Part shown: piece after piece, positions 63,139-64,000 of the stretch
Numbering within the stretch: the first letter of the stretch is position 1
Layout: each line of letters starts with the position of its first letter
The notes under the pieces: model-generated
What the model saw: only the letters and a program-made list of their open reading frames with translations
Database searches by the model: none
Told to the model about the DNA's origin: nothing
Assembly (NCBI RefSeq): GCF_026891975.1
Contig: NZ_JAPTGB010000001.1
Span: 96,937 to 160,936, forward strand
DNA from: Methanocorpusculum petauri
Lineage (GTDB): Archaea; Halobacteriota; Methanomicrobia; Methanomicrobiales; Methanocorpusculaceae
DNA length: 64,000 nt
Direction of reading: 5' to 3'
Position numbers and translations under genes: made by a program

Positions 63139-63534
63139 CGCAGAAAAATGTCTGAACCATTCCCCGGCTCAACTCAGGAAACAGAACAGACACTACTATA
63201 TACGTCATCACCGGATAATCAATTATCGGAACAACCCGGCAAAAAATTATCCCCTCTTTTTTGAAACAACCCCCAGAAACCGAAAAAGTCCGGTTCTCAC
63301 CTCTCACTTCTCACCAGAGAATCCGAAAAAAACACCACCACCCCGGAAAAAATCCCGCACACTCTCAAAACAGAACAACAGTGCTCCGTAAAGTACTCTC
63401 ATGTACTTATCTGTCATTGATAGTATATAAAGGAATGGACTGTCCGGAAAAAATACCCGCTCATCCCTTTTCCTGTCATCAGGGATGAACCAGAGAAGTG
63501 AGAAACCCCTCCCACCCAAAAACGAGGAAAAATC
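63139..63534. other. 396-bp promoter-rich intergenic region
   Basis: Contains a stem-loop GATAAT-CA-ATTATC (63214-63227), ACTATATAC near 63193, an inverted repeat AAGTAC/GTACTT (63391-63396, 63403-63408) and a TATA box TATATAAAG at 63424-63432. No gene. Confidence 0.5.
63391..63432 (+). promoter_or_regulatory. Promoter with operator-like inverted repeat
   Basis: The AAGTAC/GTACTT inverted repeat with six-base spacer lies 15 bp before TATATAAAG. Placement suits an activator or repressor, possibly the ribbon-helix-helix protein encoded here. Confidence 0.45.
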
Positions 63535-63969
63535 ATGAGAAAACACATCTATATCAACCTCACCGAACCCGAAAACCAAACACTCGAACAACTCATCCGC
63601 AGCGCAGGCTACCCCAGCCGCACCGACTACTTCACCGCCCTCGCAAAAACCACCATCTACGGCATCGACATCAGCAGCCGCATCCAAAAAATCCGGCAGC
63701 TCAGCACCGCAAAAACCCGCCGGGAAGAAACCTTCTTCGCCCTCCTCACCGAACTCGCCTTCCCCGTCATCGCCATGAAAAACGCCGCAACCGCCATCAA
63801 CATCCTCCGTGACGAACTCCGCGACGAAATGTACGCCCGGACCGGCACCGTCCCCACCCCCGCCGAAATGCAGCACCTCGCCCGCCTCTACGAAACCCTC
63901 TTCCTCCCCGAACTCACCGCATACCGCCAGCAGACCGAAACCCGCCGCTACCTCGAGGAAAAAGAATGA
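63535..63969 (+). CDS. Ribbon-helix-helix-like protein with helical C terminus
   Basis: A 144-residue protein; GAGGAAAAATC precedes the ATG. The N-terminal MRKHIYINLTEPENQTLEQL and RSAGYPSRTDYFTALAK fits a ribbon-helix-helix motif; the remainder is helical (REETFFALLTELAFPVIAMK). The stop overlaps a following ATG (ATGA). Such small DNA-binding proteins are common in plasmids and integrated elements. Function unknown. Confidence 0.7.
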   Translation: MRKHIYINLTEPENQTLEQLIRSAGYPSRTDYFTALAKTTIYGIDISSRIQKIRQLSTAKTRREETFFALLTELAFPVIAMKNAATAINILRDELRDEMYARTGTVPTPAEMQHLARLYETLFLPELTAYRQQTETRRYLEEKE

Positions 63970-64000
63970 CCCTCACCGCCCCCCTCCCCACCCCTAAACC
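63966..64000 (+). CDS. Start of a further gene, cut by window end
   Basis: ATG in ATGA overlap with 63535-63969, reading MTLTAPLPTPK to the window end. Only the overlap and frame support it. Confidence 0.35.
   Translation, partial: MTLTAPLPTPK

Noticed and set aside
1..64000. tRNA genes
   Set aside because: I looked for TTCGAAT-type T-loops with flanking stems on both strands by eye and found no convincing cloverleaf; a tRNAscan-type search would settle it.

Overview
This window looks like chromosome from a methanogenic euryarchaeon, most plausibly order Methanomicrobiales and perhaps a Methanocorpusculum-like organism. The support is archaeal: tRNA-guanine(15) transglycosylase (tgtA) overlapping archaeosine synthase (arcS), both DNA topoisomerase VI subunits, an archaeal-type RNase P RNA, an XPD-like iron-sulfur helicase, archaeal TATA boxes, and lipoproteins and S-layer-style surface proteins with C-terminal anchors. 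The genus is an inference; the archaeal assignment is well supported. No rRNA, tRNA or CRISPR array was seen.

Layout. 1-5.6 kb holds a tandem array of six complete and one cut-off paralogous small membrane-anchored proteins plus one lipoprotein, separated by copies of one leader/promoter repeat and by decayed remnants. 5.7-9.4 kb has a hypothetical gene and two paralogous coiled-coil proteins. 9.6-16.8 kb has two large secreted adhesin-like proteins sharing a C-terminal anchor, flanking a helicase-ogt gene pair. 16.8-21.8 kb has a YraQ-type permease and the tgtA-arcS pair. 21.9-27.7 kb is a first defence island: a ribbon-helix-helix regulator, a single-polypeptide type ISP restriction-modification enzyme and a broken MntA/HepT toxin-antitoxin module. 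27.8-36.4 kb has an AMMECR1 protein, a 5'-nucleotidase, the RNase P RNA, a 776-bp tandem segmental duplication of surface-protein genes, cysteine-rich small proteins and a class I aldolase. 36.6-41.6 kb contains the operon membrane protein-hisS-top6B-top6A. 41.8-45.4 kb has msrAB, a RhuM gene bracketed by a perfect 97-bp duplication of the msrAB 3' end, and a DUF3089 lipoprotein.

46.6-62.2 kb is a second, larger defence island: a PD-(D/E)XK/DUF5655 nuclease, an SF2/SNF2 helicase with a PLD-like N terminus, DUF4391, an unknown 422-residue protein, a four-TM membrane protein with a KAP P-loop NTPase, then type III Mod, an unknown protein, a KilA-N protein and type III Res, the last three translationally coupled by short overlaps. 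This is the best candidate for an undescribed system: a type III restriction-modification core with a second helicase module, a membrane/KAP module and a KilA-N protein. A 27/28-identical palindrome occurs inside kilA-N and across the res stop codon. The last 1.8 kb carries ribbon-helix-helix-like small genes typical of integrated elements.

Two long-range observations cut across genes. Strong G-rich/C-rich strand blocks switch inside genes regardless of transcription direction. The target-recognition parts of both restriction methyltransferases are AT-rich compared with their flanks, suggesting module exchange.
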